From contig NZ_JBFEFI010000006.1 in NCBI RefSeq assembly GCF_040717535.1, positions 248,001 to 312,000 on the forward strand: DNA of 64,000 nucleotides, written 5' to 3'. A model generated the notes under the pieces. The model was not told the DNA's origin and did no database searches. It saw only the letters and a list, made by a program, of their open reading frames with translations. Positions 61,543 to 64,000 of this stretch are shown here, one piece after another. Both the position numbers and the translations under genes were made by a program. The DNA is from Thalassoglobus sp. JC818. Lineage in GTDB: Bacteria; Planctomycetota; Planctomycetia; Planctomycetales; Planctomycetaceae. Each line of letters opens with the position of its first letter. Within the stretch, counting starts at the first letter, position 1.

Positions 61543-64000
61543 TCAATCGACGAAACGAAACTCTGCCGAAGCAAAGACCGCCTGACAAATAGTTGACCAA
61601 AGCTTCAACTCGGAATCCGAGTCACTCTCGCCAGTCTTTCCAGCATCCTCTGAACCTGACTTCCACGAATCGACGTAAGCCAGCAATCGCGACTCTTCTC
61701 CCGGCAGAGGGCGTCTCGAAAATGCCCGCAAGTAAAGCTCTTCAATCATTTCGCGATCCGAGATCTCTTCATCCAACAACGACTGTGCTGCCTTTTCGCT
61801 GCAGTCCAGTACAAACGGGCTGTTCATGAGAAACAAGGACTGTGACGGAACGTTGGTCGCGAAACGCACACCTTGCGGATTGGATGGCTCCGGGAAATCA
61901 AAGACCTTCAAGAACTCCGGAATAATTCCGCGAATAATCGGGAGATACACGCTTCGATACGGGTAGTCCTGCTCCAACAGTTCCACCTTGATCCCCCGGC
62001 CGACTTCCCCTTCACCAATTTGAGTCACGATTGACGCTTCCGGGCGGTCAAGCCGCAGTTCTCCGCTCACTCCCAGCATGGAATCCCGCAATACTTCTGC
62101 ATCCACTCTGCGGCGAGTCCCACGCCAATAGGTTTCATTCTGAGAATCGAGTCGTTCGTTTTGATTGTTCGAAGAGGTTGCGAGTCGATACGCCCTCGAC
62201 AACACGATTTCACGAATCAGGGCTTTCTGAGACCACGCAAACTCATGGACGAAACGATATGCCAGATGGTCGAGCAGATCCGGGTGGCTCGGCGGTGTGC
62301 TATTGACTCCGAAGTTATCGATCGATTCGACGAGCCCTTTGCCGAAGAGATGCATCCAGGTCCGATTGACAGCAACGCGCGGCGTGAGTGGCTGACTCGA
62401 ATCAGTCAACCACTGAGCCAGCTCGCGCCGACCACTTTCATCGGCCGAAATTTCATGCTGTCCGTCCAATGAAACGACGGACAGGAAACCGCGATCGACC
62501 ACTTCCCCAGCCTGATTTTTCTCGCCGCGAATCTGAATTGGGTAGTCTTTGACCTTCTCCTTATCCCGCACGCCGACTGCAAACGAAACTTCCGGTGACT
62601 TCTGTTCCTCGAGCTCGGCAATCTTCCGAATGAGCGTCTGGTTTTCCTGCTGAGCCTGCCGGAACGCGGCAATTTGCTCCTCGATTCCGAGCTCTGCCGA
62701 TTCCTCCTCCTTGTCTTCTCCTACTTCTTCCTCGTCCACTTTTTCGTCGGCTTCGTCTTCCGTGGCTGCAACAACTTCAGCTGGGACTTTATCACCCGAT
62801 CCCTTCAATGATTTTTCGAGCTCTTTCCAGTTCTCAGGCAGTTCTTTTTCCAGCTCTCGAACCTTGGTGGTGGCCTTGGTCCGCTTCTTCTTCAAGTCGG
62901 CCAATTCATCAGCTGTTTTAAGGTATCCATCCACCTGAGCCAGTTCCGACTCTGCTCCGAGCGGGAGGTAAACATCCAGTTGAGACTTCAAATCCTTCGG
63001 ACGATTGGTCGACCCGCCGTAAAGCGTTTCCGTGCTCTGAAAAATACCAGCCAGAGCGTAGTAGTCGGCCGTGGGAATAGGATCGAACTTATGATCATGA
63101 CACCGAGCGCAACTGACAGTCAGCCCCAAAACCGCCTTTCCAATCACATCGATCTGGTCATCTGCCAGATCGAGCGTCAGATTTCCGCCGTTTAAGCTCT
63201 TTGAACCAACTGCCAGAAACCCGGTCGCCACCTGGAGCCGCTCGCGTTGGGCGTGAGTCTCCGCGTCGAGAAGATCGCCAGCAACCTGCTCCTGCACGAA
63301 GCGATCGTAGGGGACATCATCGTTGATTGCGTCGATCACATAGTCTCGATACCGCCACGCATACGGCATCAAAACGTCGCGACTGTTGCCGGCGGATTCC
63401 GCATATCTGGCCACATCAAACCAGTGCCGAGCCCACCGCTCGCCGAACTGAGGCGAAGCGAGAAGTGCGTCAACGTAACGCTCGTAAGCGGCAAAACTGG
63501 GATCAGAAAGAAACTCCCGCACCTGATCCGAACTCGGAGGAAAACCGACCAGATCGAGCGAAACGCGCCTCAAGAGTTTCTCAGGAGAGGCATCCGGGGC
63601 TGGGGTAATCTGTCGTTCTTCCATCTTGTGCAGAAGAAAATGATCAATCGGCGACTGCGGCCAGTCTTCGTCGGAAACTTCCGGGACTGAAGGATTGACC
63701 ACCGGTTGCAGCGACCAAAGTGAGTCAGCAAGCTCCTGAATTGAGGGGGAAGCCTTTTTCTCATCTTTCAACTGCCCTTGCCGTGAATCGGGTGCTCCCA
63801 TCTCGATCCAACGGCGAAAATCATTCACAACCTTGTCATCGAGCCGTCCATCTGGTGGCATTTCGAGGCCGTCGCGATATTCGAGCGCCTTGACGATTAA
63901 ACTTTCCCCTGGCTGACTCGGAACGACAGCTGCCCCCGAATCCCCGCCTTGCAAGAGAGCGTCTCGCAGGTCAACTCGCAGTCCACCCTCAGACAACTCC
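61543..64000 (-). CDS. PSCyt1/DUF1549/DUF1553 protein (truncated at N-terminus by window edge)
   Basis: About 819 codons in the window, with the reading frame open to its right edge. It begins inside the PSCyt1 (cytochrome c-like) domain: EGGLRVDLRDALLQGGDSGAAVVP, just after where its CxxCH would lie, so the true start is outside. DUF1549 (about 120-340) has PIDHFLLHKMEERQITPAPDA, RHWFDVARYAESAGNSRDV and CARCHDHKFDPIPTADYYALAG, itself a haem-binding-type CxxCH. A charged coiled coil (about 370-480) and DUF1553 (about 530-790; TWMHLFGKGLVESIDNFGVN) follow. Probably an exported haem protein partnering the DUF1501 product; linked to polysaccharide degradation by association only. Confidence 0.93.
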   Translation of the reverse strand, partial: ELSEGGLRVDLRDALLQGGDSGAAVVPSQPGESLIVKALEYRDGLEMPPDGRLDDKVVNDFRRWIEMGAPDSRQGQLKDEKKASPSIQELADSLWSLQPVVNPSVPEVSDEDWPQSPIDHFLLHKMEERQITPAPDASPEKLLRRVSLDLVGFPPSSDQVREFLSDPSFAAYERYVDALLASPQFGERWARHWFDVARYAESAGNSRDVLMPYAWRYRDYVIDAINDDVPYDRFVQEQVAGDLLDAETHAQRERLQVATGFLAVGSKSLNGGNLTLDLADDQIDVIGKAVLGLTVSCARCHDHKFDPIPTADYYALAGIFQSTETLYGGSTNRPKDLKSQLDVYLPLGAESELAQVDGYLKTADELADLKKKRTKATTKVRELEKELPENWKELEKSLKGSGDKVPAEVVAATEDEADEKVDEEEVGEDKEEESAELGIEEQIAAFRQAQQENQTLIRKIAELEEQKSPEVSFAVGVRDKEKVKDYPIQIRGEKNQAGEVVDRGFLSVVSLDGQHEISADESGRRELAQWLTDSSQPLTPRVAVNRTWMHLFGKGLVESIDNFGVNSTPPSHPDLLDHLAYRFVHEFAWSQKALIREIVLSRAYRLATSSNNQNERLDSQNETYWRGTRRRVDAEVLRDSMLGVSGELRLDRPEASIVTQIGEGEVGRGIKVELLEQDYPYRSVYLPIIRGIIPEFLKVFDFPEPSNPQGVRFATNVPSQSLFLMNSPFVLDCSEKAAQSLLDEEISDREMIEELYLRAFSRRPLPGEESRLLAYVDSWKSGSEDAGKTGESDSDSELKLWSTICQAVFASAEFRFVD

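Overview
The window looks like chromosomal DNA of a planctomycete (phylum Planctomycetota). The reasons are gene families and layout: two formylglycine-type sulfatases with signal peptides, a PSCyt1/DUF1549/DUF1553 plus DUF1501 gene pair, a HYExAFE-like gene, an S10-spc ribosomal cluster without L30, a very large secretin, a 1,988-residue CheB-CheR-PAS hybrid kinase, B12-dependent ribonucleotide reductase and an HpnC-type squalene gene. Base composition is moderate and genes are split into short runs on both strands. No phage, integron, CRISPR array, tRNA or rRNA was seen. The one mobile-type element is a REP-associated tyrosine transposase (RAYT) flanked by its palindromes. Two genes are cut by the window edges.

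Layout. 1-2.8 kb (minus): start of a beta-ketoacyl synthase-like gene, a 71-residue membrane protein, a HYExAFE-like nuclease-fold protein overlapping xylulokinase. 2.9-9.0 kb: a degenerate HtrA-like PDZ protein, lpxB, a TIM-barrel sugar isomerase, and a von Willebrand/amidotransferase-like membrane protein. 9.5-19.2 kb (minus): mfd, a SurA/PrsA-like lipoprotein and a 1,539-residue repeat-bearing secretin with strong terminators behind it. 19.5-29.3 kb: epimerase, dihydroorotate dehydrogenase-like, murJ, a DUF2064 glycosyltransferase-like protein, a hexapeptide acetyltransferase, an FAD oxidoreductase with a C-terminal beta domain, and an OafA-type acyltransferase with an SGNH domain. 29.8-35.8 kb: the giant hybrid kinase. 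36.2-38.3 kb: a DJ-1/PfpI protein, a 32-residue basic protein resembling ribosomal protein bL37, a perfect intrinsic terminator, and hpnC starting right behind it. 38.6-41.9 kb: two tandem NrdR-type boxes in front of nrdJ. 41.9-42.6 kb: RAYT and REP palindromes. 42.6-47 kb: two sulfatases around a hypothetical gene. 47.1-59.9 kb (minus): the ribosomal cluster rpsJ to secY, then map. 60.1-64 kb (minus): DUF1501 and the truncated PSCyt1/DUF1549/DUF1553 gene.

How the genes work together. The ribosomal cluster reads from a promoter with a consensus -35 box upstream of rpsJ. It ends in a hairpin terminator after secY, with map just beyond. lpxB, murJ, the secretin, its PPIase neighbour and the acyltransferases are cell-envelope genes, consistent with a Gram-negative-type outer membrane and peptidoglycan. 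The sulfatases and the DUF1501/PSD1 pair suggest use of sulfated polysaccharides. The most unusual signals are the bL37-like mini-gene with the terminator abutting hpnC, the tandem NrdR boxes, the RAYT/REP unit, the PDZ-split pseudoprotease and the six-repeat secretin.
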